64,000 nucleotides of DNA from Tetrahymena thermophila SB210 (GCF_000189635.1 NW_002476512.1:186001-250000), one strand, 5' to 3'. Positions 50,171 to 64,000 are shown, counted from the first letter of the stretch. Numbers and translations are program-made. The notes: a model not told the origin generated them from the sequence alone.

Positions 50171-53100
50171 TCAAAAAACTTGCTATTAAAGAACCTTTTT
50201 ATTTTAATACAAATTAATTTATTTTTTATTTATAGAATAAGTTTTTTTACCAAAGAGCATAATAAATAAAGCAACTAAAAGAACAGAAGAAACCTATTTA
50301 ATGTTAGATTCTTCTGTCTAATTATCAAATACAGCAATCCAAAAAATCAGTATCATTAAAGTTACTGACTTTAGCTCTAGCTTATTAATTTTATTGTTTT
50401 CATATGGCTTAAAGTAGATTAATAGTGCTAAATACACTGATTACAGAAACAAAATAGATTATATTTATATAAGACTTTAGGAATTAAAGAATGTTGCAAG
50501 AAAGATAATTATGAATTTTTGATATATTCTAATAAACTCCCACCACCACCTATTTTACTTTAAGCCTGAAATAATATATCCGTATCTTCTAATTATTACA
50601 CTTCTGTGTCTGATAAACATATATTATTTATTATGGTAGATTAAATAAAAAAGTATAAGAGGATAGGTTATTACAATTATCAAGAGTATAGGGCATATAA
50701 GAAAGAACAAATACTTATTGTGTTCTTTTGTATAGCAAATTTAATCCATTTGGCTTTTCATGTAATATTTATTATCGAGCTCTTAGCAAAATATTATTTG
50801 TAAAGCTGCCTAATATATATTTTATATGACTAGATACATAAATACAATCAAGGAGCTAATTGCCATATTTTTAGTATTGTACATTTGGTTATTAAAGTAT
50901 TAATTACTATTGAATAGGCTAAGAATAAATATTATTCCTTTTATGAGAAACATTAAAGCAAGAAGCATGATTAAAGGTAATACCATAGATAAGTAAATAA
51001 ATCTTAAATATTAGATTGGAATTTAAGTATTTATGCTACTTAAACTGCAATCTAAAGAATATATAAATATGTATATCGGCTGCGATGAGAAATTAGGGAA
51101 AGAAATTAAATTCGAAAATAAGGTTGGAAATGTAATTCCAATATTTTGTTGTAATGAAGCAAATACCTAAAATTAATTTATAAATATTTTAGCTATCGTT
51201 GAAGATTATAGAGTAAAAGAAGAAACTCCCAAATTAATAATGTTGAGTTGCTTAAGAGTGTGTATTTAACATAGCTTACAGTTACTATTTTAAGAATCAA
51301 TCATTAAAATTACTAAATATACTAAAACACCAATGAATGTTAGTGCTTATTTAAAGTAATTAGCTTAAATTTCAGAACATTCCGTACATACCACACCTTT
51401 GTCATATATCGATAAAACAGCTCCAAATCGATTTCCCCACACTTTTCCATAATTATCACAAGCTGAACATAATCCTCCAGTATAACCCTTTGCACAGTAA
51501 TTATTTTATTCATCTCCATTACAAGACTAAATATTTTTATCACATTGATAAATATAATCACTAAACTTGTTGCTTCTCCTAAATATTGTAAAATTTTAAA
51601 TAAAATTAATAACTTATTTTGATTAATCTAATTCAAAATGACAAAAAAATAGAATTTATAAGAAATGTATAATTAATTTCTCAACAACCTCTCAAATTTC
51701 CTCACAATATTATCTAAAAATAAACATTATTAAATAGACATTTCAATTATTTTTAAATATACTCATATCAAATATCAATAATTAAAACCAAAGAAGTTGA
51801 GTTGAACTAGGATAAATTTTAAATAAATCAATAAAAAAATAAATACCAATAGTTTTATTTGAGTACTATTTAATCCAATTAACATGATACAGCAACTGAT
51901 AAATCACAAGGTTAACATTGCTTTTAACTATTACTTTTTGGAATAATTAGAGAATATGTTCCATTTTAACATTAAGCACATTCTTAAATCAAACAACCAT
52001 CACATGTAGGATTATAATATTCTCCTCTGGTACAGCTTCTAAAATATATCTCTATTTAAATTTGATTAACATCCTAAAAAGTAGTATTTACTCCTATTTA
52101 TTTCATTCCTTAAAGTTATAAATAAACTAAAGCACTTTATGATGGAATTCCTGCTATTTTAAAATTATTCATTAAACACCCAGCTAAATTTTAACTTTAA
52201 AATGTATAATCTATAGATGTAGCTCCTTCAATTTTAATGGTCTGTTTCTAAAAGGATTCTATATTTTCTGTTATATAAACTCTGCAATTATACTGTCTTA
52301 TTTCTTAAATTAAATTTTCACTTAGATAACCTGTTAATGCTAATATGTAAAATAACGTATTATTATAATTAAATATTTCAATAATTTACTTTAATTCTAA
52401 AAATCTGCTTAATTCACAGGGTTCTTAAATTCATCTAAAAACTAAATGCTAAGATCAAAGTTACTTAAACCACTTCTAAAATTACTAAAAGTTATATTAG
52501 GATAGAGCTAGATGTCTACATCAAAGTCTCTGCTAGGAAAAATTGAAGCATATTAGGGATAACTTGCTATTGAATCACCAAATATTATTGCTTTATTCTA
52601 TTTACATGAATTAGAAAAATATGTTTTGCATGAATCTTTAGTTATTATCTTAGTTTATTAATTTTTAAGCATAAATAAAGGTTTTATCGTTAAATATCTT
52701 ATAGCACCTCCAATACCAGCTCTATTCTTTATAAAATTTGAATTATAAAGAGAAAAGTTCGAAGTATCAAGTAGAATAGCACCACCACTCCTATTTTTTT
52801 AAAAATATGAATTAGAATTGTAAATTAAATACATTTAATTACCCATGTGCATTATTGAACTAAAAACTTGAATTAGTAATTATTGATTTGTTATCTCCTG
52901 ATTTTGTGATATAAAAGCAGCCTCCATCCGAATAAGCAGTGCTATTTTGGAATATTGAATCTTATACAGTAAAAGTTGATATTTATGACATAAATAAAAA
53001 TCCTCCTTTATTAGTAGACTTTGATACTTAAGATTGAACTTGTGTTAAATTAAGAGAACCACTATCAACATAAATGCACCCTCCATTTAAAGATGAGCAA

Positions 53101-56100
53101 TTAAAAAAAACTGTAGAAAATATTGACAGATTTGATTGTGTAGAATAAATTGATCCTCCATTCTCAGAGCAAGAGTCTTATTCAAATTTGGAATTCTAAA
53201 TAATTTGTGTACTTTAAGAAATATAAATTGATCCTCCATTTTATTAAGCTAAGTTGTTTGAGAAATATGTGTTTTTAATAGAAAAAGTTGATTTTTATTA
53301 AACAGTTATTATTGAGTATTATCCACTAGAATTATTGTTTTAAATTTTAGAATCTATTAATTTCACACTTGAAGACATAATTATAAGTCCTTACTAGATT
53401 TAATTTTAAGTTAATTGTAAATTAAATAATTAACATAAATTAGATTGGTAAATTTAAATCAAAGCATTAAAACCAATATTCCTTATGTAAAAAATATTCT
53501 ATGATGAGATTTATATTCCTTGTTAAATATATAGTAAAATTATTGTTTTTAATTTCGTATTATCTACATTGTTCTCAAATATTATATCATTTATAGTTAA
53601 ATAATTACACTATATTTTAATCGTAGGTTCAAGGATTATATTTGTATATATATTAGATATTACCTTTATATTTTTAAGTAAAATATTATCTTTTATTAAT
53701 TAATAGTTAACATAGTAGTTTTATTGCACCTGCTATTAACTATTGCTGTGATCCATAAAGCTGATATCTTAATTTTTATTATATTCTATTGTATTTAATA
53801 TTAAGTTCTCAATTAAGAAAAGTCTAAAAATTAGAGTAGGAGAACCCTAGCAGTTAGTGATAAGTATAGAAGACATCTATACACTATAAAAGTTTTACAA
53901 GTAAAAAATTGTATTAATATTAATTGACGAAGAAAAGTAAAATTTTGAATTATCAATGATCAAATTTGTAAGTTAAAGCTAATATATACCTTAACCTAAG
54001 CTGCTATAAAAGTTGAATAGTTAAATTTAATTAAAAGTACAATTTTAAATAGTTGTTAAGTTTATCTAAATTTAATTGACATCATAAAAGCTAAATAGAT
54101 TCAATAATTAACTACTTTGCATATTTAAACTCATCATTTAAATCTGATTGAAATACACTTAATTGATTTAAGAAATTTCAAAAGAATAAACAGCTGAGTC
54201 TCCTAAATTGATATTATAGAAACCTAAGTATCCAATGTTTTAAATATTGAATATAGAATTGGACCTATCGTATTATTAGGGTAGAAGAGTTAAATTACTC
54301 ATGATAATTTTTCTGTAGCCGCTAAATGATTCAAAAAAATCAGAATTTACATAAGCCTATATTTATTTTGTTAAATTAGATTGAGCTTAATATGTTATCA
54401 ATGATTAACTAGAGAAAGCAAAATTAGGAAGTCTTTAGAGTACTATATCTGATTCAATTTAAATTAAGAAATCCATTTCACTTATTGGAAAGTATTTTAA
54501 AATTTTGTAGTAAACACTCTCAATAGAATTAAAAGTTGAAGCAATTTCATCTATATAGAGAGTTTCTTAGCACATCTATTATCCGTATATTGGTAGCTGC
54601 AATTAACCTATTTGAAAAGAAGAGTAAAGAATTAGTTTTATATATACATTATCAAGAGTATTAAATATCTCATAATTTGAAACAAACCCTAAATCTTCAA
54701 TATCCAATGAAAATTATCCCTTGATTTTAATTGTTTAAGAGATTTAATCTATCTGGTAAATGAAAATAGAATTTTAGTATACATCTACAAAATACTCTTT
54801 GTTTATTAAAATGATTTAATTTTTATCAGTAGTGTAAACATCTGCTAAATTTAAATTTTAAAAGAACCTTCCCATTCCTAATTATTTAAAATTAGAAAGC
54901 AAGTTAATTTAATAAATGCACACACAACTTTATATTATATAATCCAACTCCAAATTCAAATCAAGTTTATAAACATAGCCAAGACATGGACTTGATATTT
55001 ATTCGACTAGAGTAAAATCTTCTAAATTGTACAATCCAATATAAAAGTCGCTTATTCGTTTTATGAAAACCTAAAATTAAGAAAAATGAAATTTTATTAA
55101 ATTTATTAAATAATTTTTTTACTTTTGATTAAAATATTTTAATTATGTGTGCATGTGATTTATGACCAAGTAACGTTATAATTTACTATTCCAAAATTGT
55201 AAAGCTAGAATTAAATTTAATACATGCTATGTTTCCATCAAATGATGCCATTAATATGATATAAATATTTTCCAATTAAGTAAATGAGTAATTAATGATT
55301 GCTTGCTGAAGAAGATTTATATTAAATTATTAATCAAACTAGACATGGTTTTTGTCATTTAGCTAGAAAGAAATGATTTCTCCTAAAGTAGTTGTAACAA
55401 AGAAAGAATTTAATTCATTAATTGATTCAAGTTAAATAATACTAGAATTTTAATCAATTTAAATCTATTATATTTATTTGAAATCTAATAAGTCAATTAC
55501 TGTAATAACGTTTAATTATGAACAAATAAAATAAGATGTAAGCTAAGTATTTCTCATGCATTTAACACTTTAAACATTGACTAAGTTTAAACTATTTAAA
55601 TCAAAAAATATTGTTTGATCTCTGGTTAATAATACACCTATATTTTTTTAACCTTGCAATAAAATCATCATACTTTAAACTTCATAGGATGGATCTTAGC
55701 TATTTACAAAAAATCCATAACTTAATTATTAACTTGTATAATTCCATTACTAAACTATATTTAGTTCTTGATGAAAAATAACACTTTAATTCACTTATAA
55801 TGTCGATAATATACCTTTTATTTATCACAAAAAATCAATTTTTTTCAGTGGTATTTAATATTTACCTTCAGTTTAAAAGGAGTTAGTATACACATTAGGA
55901 ACTAAGAGCTCAATTATATTCAAATATTTAATTGTACCAGATGATTGACTGCCTAACAATATTAAATTGTATTTTACATCTAAGAATATTTTAGATATCT
56001 ATCCTTATGCTACTTATATTTTTCTCAATAATTATAAGTTTGGGTACCTAAGGATATAAACAAATCCATTAAAATCGCCAATAAAAACTAGACTATTATC

Positions 56101-59100
56101 TTTATCTAACATCCCACAAAACAAAGGATTTTAAAATTCTAACTGACTCCTTTTTATTAAATTTTATTCTTCAATAATTTATGTACTTTAATATTTTTAT
56201 GTTTAACAGAAGAAAAATACAATAGAGAAATTTTAAGGGCAATAGGTTCAAAATGAAGACTTACATGCCAATTTTTCTACATTCAAATCAATCTTTAATG
56301 TAGAGGGCTAAATTTCACAAAATTTTGAATAATATTTTAATAATATTTGGATAAAATAAATATTGGTAGAGGTTGATTTTTATTGACCTTAAAATACCCC
56401 CATAATTTTCTCTAATAGAAATTTGAAATTTAAATTATTTTATTAATTTATCTTTTATTTTGCAAATAAAATATTTAATAAAAAACATTTTAAAATAACC
56501 AAATTACATAAATTGAATTCCATCAGTATAGTTCCATGTTTTTACAAATAAATCTTTACTTTATATTTATAAATACTTTATATAAAATAATAATTATTTT
56601 ATTTTACCTTATAGATGTTAGTATAAATGATTAAGAATCTATAAGAACTTCAAATATCCATTATTTATGAGCTTAAACTTCTGATATTTATTTACAATTC
56701 AAATCGTTTAATCGAATATATCCAATATGCTTATTTAATATTTTTTTATACTTTTGGTATATATTAAAATTATAAATAAATAATTACGTCCCATTGAATT
56801 TAGTATTAATTAAAATAGTCGAAATTCCCAAATATGCCCTCTATTGTACATATTTTTGAAAGGTTTTTATAATCAATCAAAGCTGACCACCATGAATACT
56901 AAATGTAAATAATAAAGTATTCAAAAAATTTAATTGATAATAAAAGTAAATGAATTACTCCGAAAATCATGATTTAATTTTATTCTGGATAGAAAGCGAT
57001 ATCTGATACTAAAAACACTGAGACTATTTAGTACAAAATCTCTATCAATTAGAATTAATTTGAAGCATCCCATACTATGACTGTTCCAGGTCCAGTGCAA
57101 GCAGAAAATAATCTATTTGAATAATCATCATAATATAACTCTGCTACAGAATTACATTTCTCTAAATCGTGTTTCATAGTATTAATATAATTATAATTAC
57201 TTAATTTATAAGCTACAATATTATTTGAAACTGAAGTAAGATAACCAATAAGAATGGTATCTTATGAAGGTATACCTCTAATAATATAAGCATTAGATAA
57301 ATTTATATTATTAGGAAAGGGTGGAAGATATTAATTGCTAATATGATTATAAATAAAGACTTCTTAGTTAGTTAGTATAAAAGTTAATCCGCTTTGCAAG
57401 TGAATATGGAAATCTAATACATTATTTTAAGGAGTTATTTAGGCAATCTATCCAAAATTGATTAGCCTTTTTGTGTAAACCTATAAAATAAGTAAATAAA
57501 TAATAGAAATTATTTAATTAATAGAATAAAAATTAACAAAAATTACTTCTGAACCAGATTTATATGTCATTGTATTATAATTATGTATAAAATAATCCAT
57601 ATTGTTTGGTTACATATTATTAAATAAAGACACAATCGAGAAAATATTATAGTTATACAAAAGAATGTCTCCATTATCATAGCTAATAATTATTATTTAC
57701 TAATGTGTATCTATTTATATTTATTCTATAAGCTGAGGTTGTATTTATAAGGAATTCAGCAACATTGTAGTTTTTAAGTCAAAAACATTTAACTTAAAAC
57801 TGCTTGTTAAAATTATTAGTATTGCCTTTTATTCATCAAATACCAAATTTTTAACAATATCTTGCTTAAAATCAATTGCTTATTCTTATAAAGTAATATG
57901 ATTCTTAGTTAATACTTAACTCCCCTTATTAATTAGAAAGATATTTAACTGCTCTATATGATAGATTTATTAACTTTAGCCTGAATTATAACTTATTGTT
58001 TATATAAGATCTAAGGAATTGACATTATACTAATATTACTTTAAAAAAAATAAAAAATATTAACAAATATATTTTATTTAATTAATTTTTTACCAGAATT
58101 TGTTGTTCTTAAATGTTAAATAGAATTTATGTTTAGAAATTAAAAAAAAAATTGTTAAAATTTATATTTTCTCCATTAAAAGGAATACATTTATTGTAAT
58201 CTCCATCACTGTAGAAGTAATTAAATAAATATAGGACACCATTTATGTAAATGAATAACTACTTCTAGCTTTCCAATAATAAAGCAATTCCTTATGTTTG
58301 AGAATTTGGGAGAAAGGTTCCTTTAAAAACAAGAGAATGATTATAACTAGAGTTGAAGTTATATATCATATATTATGAAGTTTAAATAATTCCTATTAGA
58401 TATCCATTAGTTTTATCTTAATATAAATAGTAATACTGTAAATTGCTTTCAGGGAAAGCATTTTTTATACTATCTATTAATATTCCTTATCTGTAATCAA
58501 ATACAAATAAAATGCTACTTCCTGTTGTAGTATATAAATTTTGCTGAACAAGCTGTTTCAAATAATATAAAATATTTTAATGAAATTATTATCAAAAGAA
58601 TTAATGATTATTTATACCTTATTTAACTATTTATCTATTATAAAAGTTGAGTTAGTCCCGGAAACAAAAATTTATTTCTCCATAATATTATCAAAATATG
58701 ACCAATACTGTATTTTACCTCCTCTGTCTATTTTAATAATTCTAATTTTGATATAATTAAAATATTCATTGGATTAATTTAGTTTACCTGTTAAAATCTG
58801 GATCAACTTCAATTTTATTAGGAACATCATAAGCTGATAGCTATCTAGTAAAAGAATCTATGGTATAAACAAATTTGGATGATTTTATATCAATTATGGA
58901 AATAGATAATTCTGAGCATAATATGATACTATTCTGGGAAATGTAAGCCTATATCCAATTAAAACCAATATTTTAATTTTTGAACATAATTGGTTTTTAT
59001 TCCTTTAAAGAATAAGCAAATATATAATTATTTGATAAACCTACAACTTCATCTAAGCTGTTAATTGAAGCATAAACAAAATTAATTGAGCTACTAACAC

Positions 59101-60108
59101 TGGTTTGATTTGCATCTCTTTAATCACAATAAATATTTTGGAAATTAGGTTCATAAATTTTTTAAATTTTTTACAAATCCCATACTTAAAATAAATTAGA
59201 TACTCCTACAACAGTAATGTACTGTTCAAAAGAGTTTACTAAAATATTTGTTGTTTTGGTAGGTAAGATTTAAGAAAAAATCATCTCAGACTATCTAAAT
59301 GAAACCAAAAGGTATTATTAAGAAGATTTTTAATATGATATAGTAATGAGGTTTTTTGAAAGAAAAGAGGATTGTAATGCATCAAATTCATTTAAAGTAA
59401 ATAAAATATTAAATGAATTGGAAGCTATATCATATTAATAGATATCACCATTAGATTAAAAAATTACCATCCTTCTATTTGCTTTATCATTTTAACAATT
59501 TAAAATTCCATAATTATTTGGAAATTAATATGTATTTATGATTGTTGTGCTAGAAAAATCTATCACAAAGACCTATTTTTAAAGGAATTAATTTCCCCAA
59601 ATTTACAAAATAAATAAATAAATAGCAAATAATTAATTAATACATCGTTATTTTTCCATGTCAACACAAGCTTATCTTAAGAATTTAAACAAGAATAAGG
59701 ACTAATATTTAATAATTAATTAGGAATCTATATTATTTGTTATTTTGCTCCATTATCTAAATTCCAGCTAATTATCCTGTTACTAGAATCAAGAGTGTGC
59801 AGTTCTGATATTTAAATTTATTTTCTGTCATCCTTGTCAATGCGATAAAACATAATATTTTCTTAAGGCTCCTACAGAATTAATTTTTTGTTTGATATCA
59901 GATTATAAATCCCAATGCTAAAAGGATTATAAACAAGAATTGCAATATCATCATTTTCGATCTAAGGATTAGATTTCATAATTATCATACTCTAAATAGA
60001 TTAATATGAATGTGAGCACCCTACTTACCAAAAGGGACAGCCTATAGCAGAAACCCCATTTATTTTTAAATATATCAACAAAAAATAAATTAAAAAAAGT
60101 AAGTTCAT
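50171..60108 (-). CDS. Giant surface membrane protein, copy 2 (one apparent frame break)
   Basis: Same layout as copy 1: signal peptide MNLLFLIYFLLIYLK at 60108, propeller-like N-half, beta-helix repeats (about 52300-54700), Cys-rich modules (CNGDE...NNYCAKGYTGGLCSACDNYG near 51450) and C-terminal membrane helices ending near 50171. Most differences from copy 1 are synonymous or conservative. Near 59570-59640, however, a net change of two bases relative to copy 1 shifts the frame after LVLTWKNNDVLI. The homologous frame resumes at VFVIDFSS, before which a TGA is met. Another indel nearby (12 bases) is in frame. The copy may therefore be a recent pseudogene, or the sequence may contain an error there. 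The C-terminal tail after FIMLFGKK differs from copy 1. Confidence 0.7.
56219..56417. mobile_element. Inverted-repeat (MITE-like) element in an intron, copy 2
   Basis: Lies at the position homologous to 42341-42457 in copy 1. It has the shared left end TACAATAGAGAAATTTTAAG and inner motif AGGTTCAAAATGAAG, and an inverted right end at 56383-56417. It is about 80 bp longer than the copy 1 element. Its presence in both genes means the element predates the duplication. Confidence 0.5.
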
Positions 60109-60551
60109 TAAGTTATTTGTGTTCTACCTTATTGTTATTTTTTTTAAATTTTGTATTTAATTAAAAATTTGATTTATCAAGCACTTTTTTTCATATAAAT
60201 TTTTGAGTTTATAATTTAAAAGATAGTTGTAAAACCATAGTTGTAATTGAATTTCAAAATATAATTCATTAAATGTATAAAATTTATACTGATTTTATAT
60301 TTTTAGAATCTACTTTATTAAAAAAAAATTTTAAATAAGCAAGTAAAGTTATTTATTATTAATGTAAATTTTAAAATAAAGTGATACTATAATTTCCAAT
60401 TTTATTAAGTAAATATTTTAAAATCCATAAAAAAATAATATATTGTATAAATAAAATCTCATAAAATATTTTTTTTTAAATTTTCAAGAAATTATTTAAA
60501 AACAATTAGGGTGTGTTGAAAATAATTTAAAAATATTTTTAAAATATAAAG
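60109..60551. other. Upstream region of giant gene 2 and unit 2/3 junction
   Basis: The left part resembles 46190-46560 upstream of copy 1. The right part turns into CWF19L1 intron-2-like sequence at about 60480. Confidence 0.6.
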
Positions 60552-61039
60552 TCAAAGTAAAATGATAGATTCTGGTTTAGGTATTCTACCCTAATATATA
60601 AACGAGTCTTAAATTTTAAGGCTAAACATTATTATTTAGCATTAGATAAAAACCCATTTTAAGTAAAATCACTAACATTATGATCATATTTCTGCACTTT
60701 AGAATCTTCTTCAGAATTGCTTAATGAAATTTCAAAAATAAAAAAGAATTTGCTATATATAAAATTTTTTCTAAACATCTTGCTTATATTAATTAATTGT
60801 TTACCATTACATTAGAACTAAGTTACACAATTTTAAATTAATTTTGAGCCTAATTCCAAGCACTATAAAATTTATTTCTTCAAATAAGGCAAATGAGCAA
60901 ATTTCTAGCTGTATGAGAAAAAAATAATATTTTAATATTGATATTTATTTATCTTTCTCAAGATCTTTTTAAAATACTAAAAAACCCTTATTAATTTACT
61001 AAAGACGAATTAAGACTCAATAGTCAAAATTTTAAATGA
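60552..61039 (+). pseudogene. Relic of CWF19L1 exon 3, second duplicate
   Basis: Corresponds to 34537-35196 but is 170 bp shorter and more decayed than the relic at 48684. Matches to the start (TCAAAGTAAAATGATAGATT), the EISKIKKNLLYI region and the extreme 3' end remain, while internal segments are deleted. It has no start codon and a broken frame. Confidence 0.8.
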
Positions 61040-61951
61040 TTTTATCTAAATTCATAAAACTAAAAAATTATTATTTAATCTACTTTAAAATTAATTGCCA
61101 ATAAGTAAATAAGTTTTAACTTAAATATGAAATTATAAATTAGTTAATTAATAATTATTTAAATACTTTGCTAAGATTATTAACTTTATAAAATGGTAAA
61201 ATAAGAAATTTATTTTAAGCTTTTATAAAGATTTTTAATTAGCTATCAAAAATAATCAATTAAATTTAGAAAAATGAAAAAAAACATATTTTATTTCTAA
61301 ACTTAAAAGTTTACATCAATAAAAAAAAACTAAATTTATTTAAAAGATTATATGAGTAAAATATATAAAAACAATGAGCAATCAATAATCTTTATTTAGC
61401 TTATCCATTTATAGAGTATAATAAAAATAAAATATTTGATTTTCAGATGCTTAGGTTTCATACATTCTAAATTGAATGTTTCCTTTTTTATTATTAAAAT
61501 AAACTAAGTCTAAAACCTGTAGTTTTTGGTTTTTTAAAAATCTTTTAGTTCGACAATAAATTAAACTTTTGGCCAAGCAAACTTTAATCTGTTTTAAAAC
61601 TAAATGAACTACGAAGCACTTGAATCGAATTATTTGGGCTTAGTACTTCTTTTTCAAGTTATTATTTTTTTGTGCTACTCATAGATTAAAGTAATTATCT
61701 TACCCTTTTCCAGCTTTTTATAATAAAAATTTAAAAGAAGTAAATTAAAAAATATCTTTACTTTTTAAAGACCTGCAAAGATTGATGATTTGGCTTAAAC
61801 ATTAAAATATATAAAGAGTAACTCTATTTTTTAAGGTATTCTTTTAGTTTGTTCTCATTTTTTATAGATAGGCATTTTTTGAATTTAGTAAAAATATAAT
61901 TTAAAATATTAGATTTTGCCATTTTAAACATGCTTCTTAAAAGTAAAGCAT
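61040..61951. repeat. Conserved spacer, unit 3 copy
   Basis: Third copy of the spacer, with its conserved block at 61768-61820. It remains close to the other two although the adjoining CWF19L1 relic has decayed. Confidence 0.7.
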
Positions 61952-64000
61952 TCAAAAAACTTGCAATTAAAGAACCTTTTTATTTTTAATACAAATTAAT
62001 TTAATATTTGTTTATAGAATAAATTATTTACCAAAGAGCATAATAAATAAAAAAACTAAGAGAAATGAAGAAATATATTTAATGCTAGATTCTTCAGTTT
62101 AATTATCAAATACAGCAATCCAAAAAATCAGTATCATTAAAGTTACTGACTTTAGCTCTAGTTTATTAATTTTGTTGTTTTCGTATGGCTTAAAGTATAT
62201 TAATAGTGCTAAATATACTGATTGTAGAAACAAAATAGATTATATTTATATTAGATTTTGTGAATTAAAGAATGTTGCTAGAAAGATAATTATGAATTTT
62301 TGATATATTCTTATAAACTCCCACCACCACCTATTTTACTTTAAGCCTGAAATAATATATCCATATCTTCTAATTATTATTATTCTGTGTTTGATAAATA
62401 AAGAGTTTTTATTGTGTAAGACTAAATAAAAAAGTATAAGAGGATAGATTATTACAATTAACAAGAGTATAGGGCATATAAGTAAGCCCATATATTTATT
62501 GTGTTCTTTGGTATAGCAAATTTAATCCATTTGGCTTTTCATGTAATATTTATTATCGAGCTACTAGCAAAATATTATTTGTAGAGCTGCCTAGTATATA
62601 TTTTATATGACAAGATACATAAATACAATCAATGAGCTTATTGTCATATTTCTAGTATTGTACATATGATTATTAAAGTATTAATTGTTATTGAATAGAC
62701 TAAGTATAAATATTATTCCTTTTATGAGAAACATTAATGCAAGAAGCATGAATAAAGGTAATGCCATAGATAAGTAAATAAATCTTAAATATTATATTGG
62801 AATTTAAGTATTTATGTTACTTAAACTGCAGTCTAAAGAATAAATAAATAAGTATACTGGCTGAGATGAGAAATTAGGGAAAGAAATTAAATTCGAAAAT
62901 AGGGTTGGAAATGTAATTCCAATATTTTGTTGTAATGAAGCAAATACCTAAAATTAATTTATAAATATTTTAGCTATTGTTGAAGTCTATAGGGTAAAAG
63001 AAGAAATTCCAAAATTGACAATGTTGAGCTGCTTTAAAGTGTGTATTTGACATAGCTTACAGTTACTATTTTAAGAATCAATCATTAAAAATACTACATA
63101 TATTAAAACACCAACAAAGGTTAGTGCTTATTTAAAGTAATTAGCTTAAATTTCAGAACATTCCATACATACCACTCCTTTGTCATATATCGATAAAACT
63201 GCTCCATAGCGATTTCCCCACACTTTTCCATAATTATCACAAGCTTAACATAATCCTCCAGTATAACCCTATGCACAGTAATTATTTTATTCATCTCCGT
63301 TGCAAGACTAAATATTTTTATCACATTGATAAATAATATCACTAAACTTGCTGTTTCTCCTAAATATTATTTATATTTTAAATAAACTAATATTGAACTA
63401 AATTAATCTAACTCAAAATGTTAAAAAATAGAATTTATAAGAAATGTATATTTAATTTATCAACAGCCTCTCAAATTCCTTCTCAATATTATCTAAAAAA
63501 CTTTTTGAATAGATGTTTTATTCGTCTTTAAATGCATTCATACCAAATATCAGTAATTAATATAAAAGAAGTTGAGAAGTATTAGAATTAATTTTATAAA
63601 AATCAATAAAAAAATAAATACCAATAGTTTTATTTGAGTACTATTTAATCCAATTAGCAAGTTACAGCAACTGATAAATCGCAAGGCTAACATTGCATTT
63701 AGCTATGAATTTTTGGGACAACTAAAGAATATGTTCCATTTTAGCATTAAGTACATTCTTAAATCAAACAACCATCACATGTAGGATTATAATATTCTCC
63801 TGTGATACAGCTTCTAAAATATATCTCTATTTATATTTGATTAACATCCTAAAAAGTATTATTTATTCCTATTTATTTCATTCCTTGCAGTTATAAATAA
63901 ACTTTTGCACTTTATGATGGAACTCCTGCAATTTTAAAATTATTCATTAAACACCCAGCTAAATTTTAACGTTAAAATGTATAATCTATAGAAGTAGCTC
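61952..64000 (-). CDS. Giant surface membrane protein, copy 3, C-terminal part
   Basis: Only the 3' end of the gene is in the window; the start lies beyond 64000. It contains the Cys-rich region (CKGEYYNPTCDGC-like segment near 63790; NNYCA then GYTGGLC near 63230), the roughly 230 nt intron also present in copies 1 and 2 (about 63370-63620), and the C-terminal membrane helices ending in IMLFGK near 62020, with TGA at 61952. The residues after VWGNRYGAVL (SIYDKGV) match copy 2 rather than copy 1 (SVNVRGV). No frame break was noticed in this part. Confidence 0.7.

Larger units (their letters stand above)
48550..60480. repeat. Tandem duplication unit 2
   Basis: Second copy of the unit: CWF19L1 exon 3 relic, spacer, giant gene 2 and its upstream region. 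It joins unit 3 directly at about 60480, without the roughly 1.95 kb of unique sequence found between units 1 and 2. Confidence 0.8.
60480..64000. repeat. Tandem duplication unit 3, cut by the window edge
   Basis: Third copy of the unit, continuing past 64000. It shares with unit 2 several differences from unit 1, so units 2 and 3 are the closest pair. Confidence 0.75.

Noticed and set aside
1-64000. CRISPR array, rRNA genes, telomere repeats or a chromosome breakage site
   Set aside because: No regularly spaced repeats, no rRNA core motifs, no CCCCAA/GGGGTT tract and no match to the Tetrahymena breakage consensus were seen.

Overview
The window is somatic-type nuclear DNA from an oligohymenophorean ciliate, most likely Tetrahymena or a close relative. 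It is extremely AT-rich. TAA and TAG occur throughout reading frames where glutamine is expected, for example inside the kinase N-terminus at 21.25 kb, and only TGA ends genes. Genes carry short AT-rich GT..AG introns, and many products belong to ciliate families. No telomere repeat was seen. All gene models were read by eye under this code, and every position marked approximate should be treated so.

Left part (1-32 kb). An unrecognised multi-exon gene (548 to about 4980) is followed by four identical tRNA-Leu(UAA) genes, one inverted and three in tandem (5.2-6.8 kb). Next come a zinc-finger/coiled-coil protein (7135-8928, minus), a four-exon hypothetical (9697-10586, minus), a small two-intron candidate gene (11624-11891), a Cys-rich protein ending in CPxC pairs (12172-13104), a long coiled-coil protein (14367-17880, minus), a MAK/ICK/LF4-type ciliary kinase (18639-21260, minus), a 7.5 kb gene for a multi-pass membrane protein with PAS-like domains (22382-29874, minus), and a Ser/Asn-rich hypothetical (31076-32210).

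Right part (33-64 kb). CWF19L1, the lariat-debranching cofactor, lies at 32877-35196 and carries an RRM between its phosphoesterase-like and CwfJ domains. It is followed by a tandem array of very large minus-strand genes for secreted or surface membrane proteins: copy 1 at 36343-46160, copy 2 at 50171-60108, and copy 3 from 61952 off the right edge. Each has a signal peptide, a WD/beta-propeller-like N-half, a beta-helix-like region, a Cys-rich module and C-terminal membrane helices. The duplicated unit begins inside CWF19L1, so each later copy is preceded by a decaying piece of the CWF19L1 last exon (48684-49284 and 60552-61039). Copies 2 and 3 share changes not found in copy 1, which points to stepwise duplication. 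A short inverted-repeat element sits in the same intron of copies 1 and 2. Copy 2 shows one apparent frame break.

Functional themes are ciliary and cytoskeletal proteins (the LF4-type kinase and, more loosely, the coiled-coil protein), large membrane sensors or surface proteins, and RNA processing. Neighbouring genes are independent transcription units; there is no operon logic.
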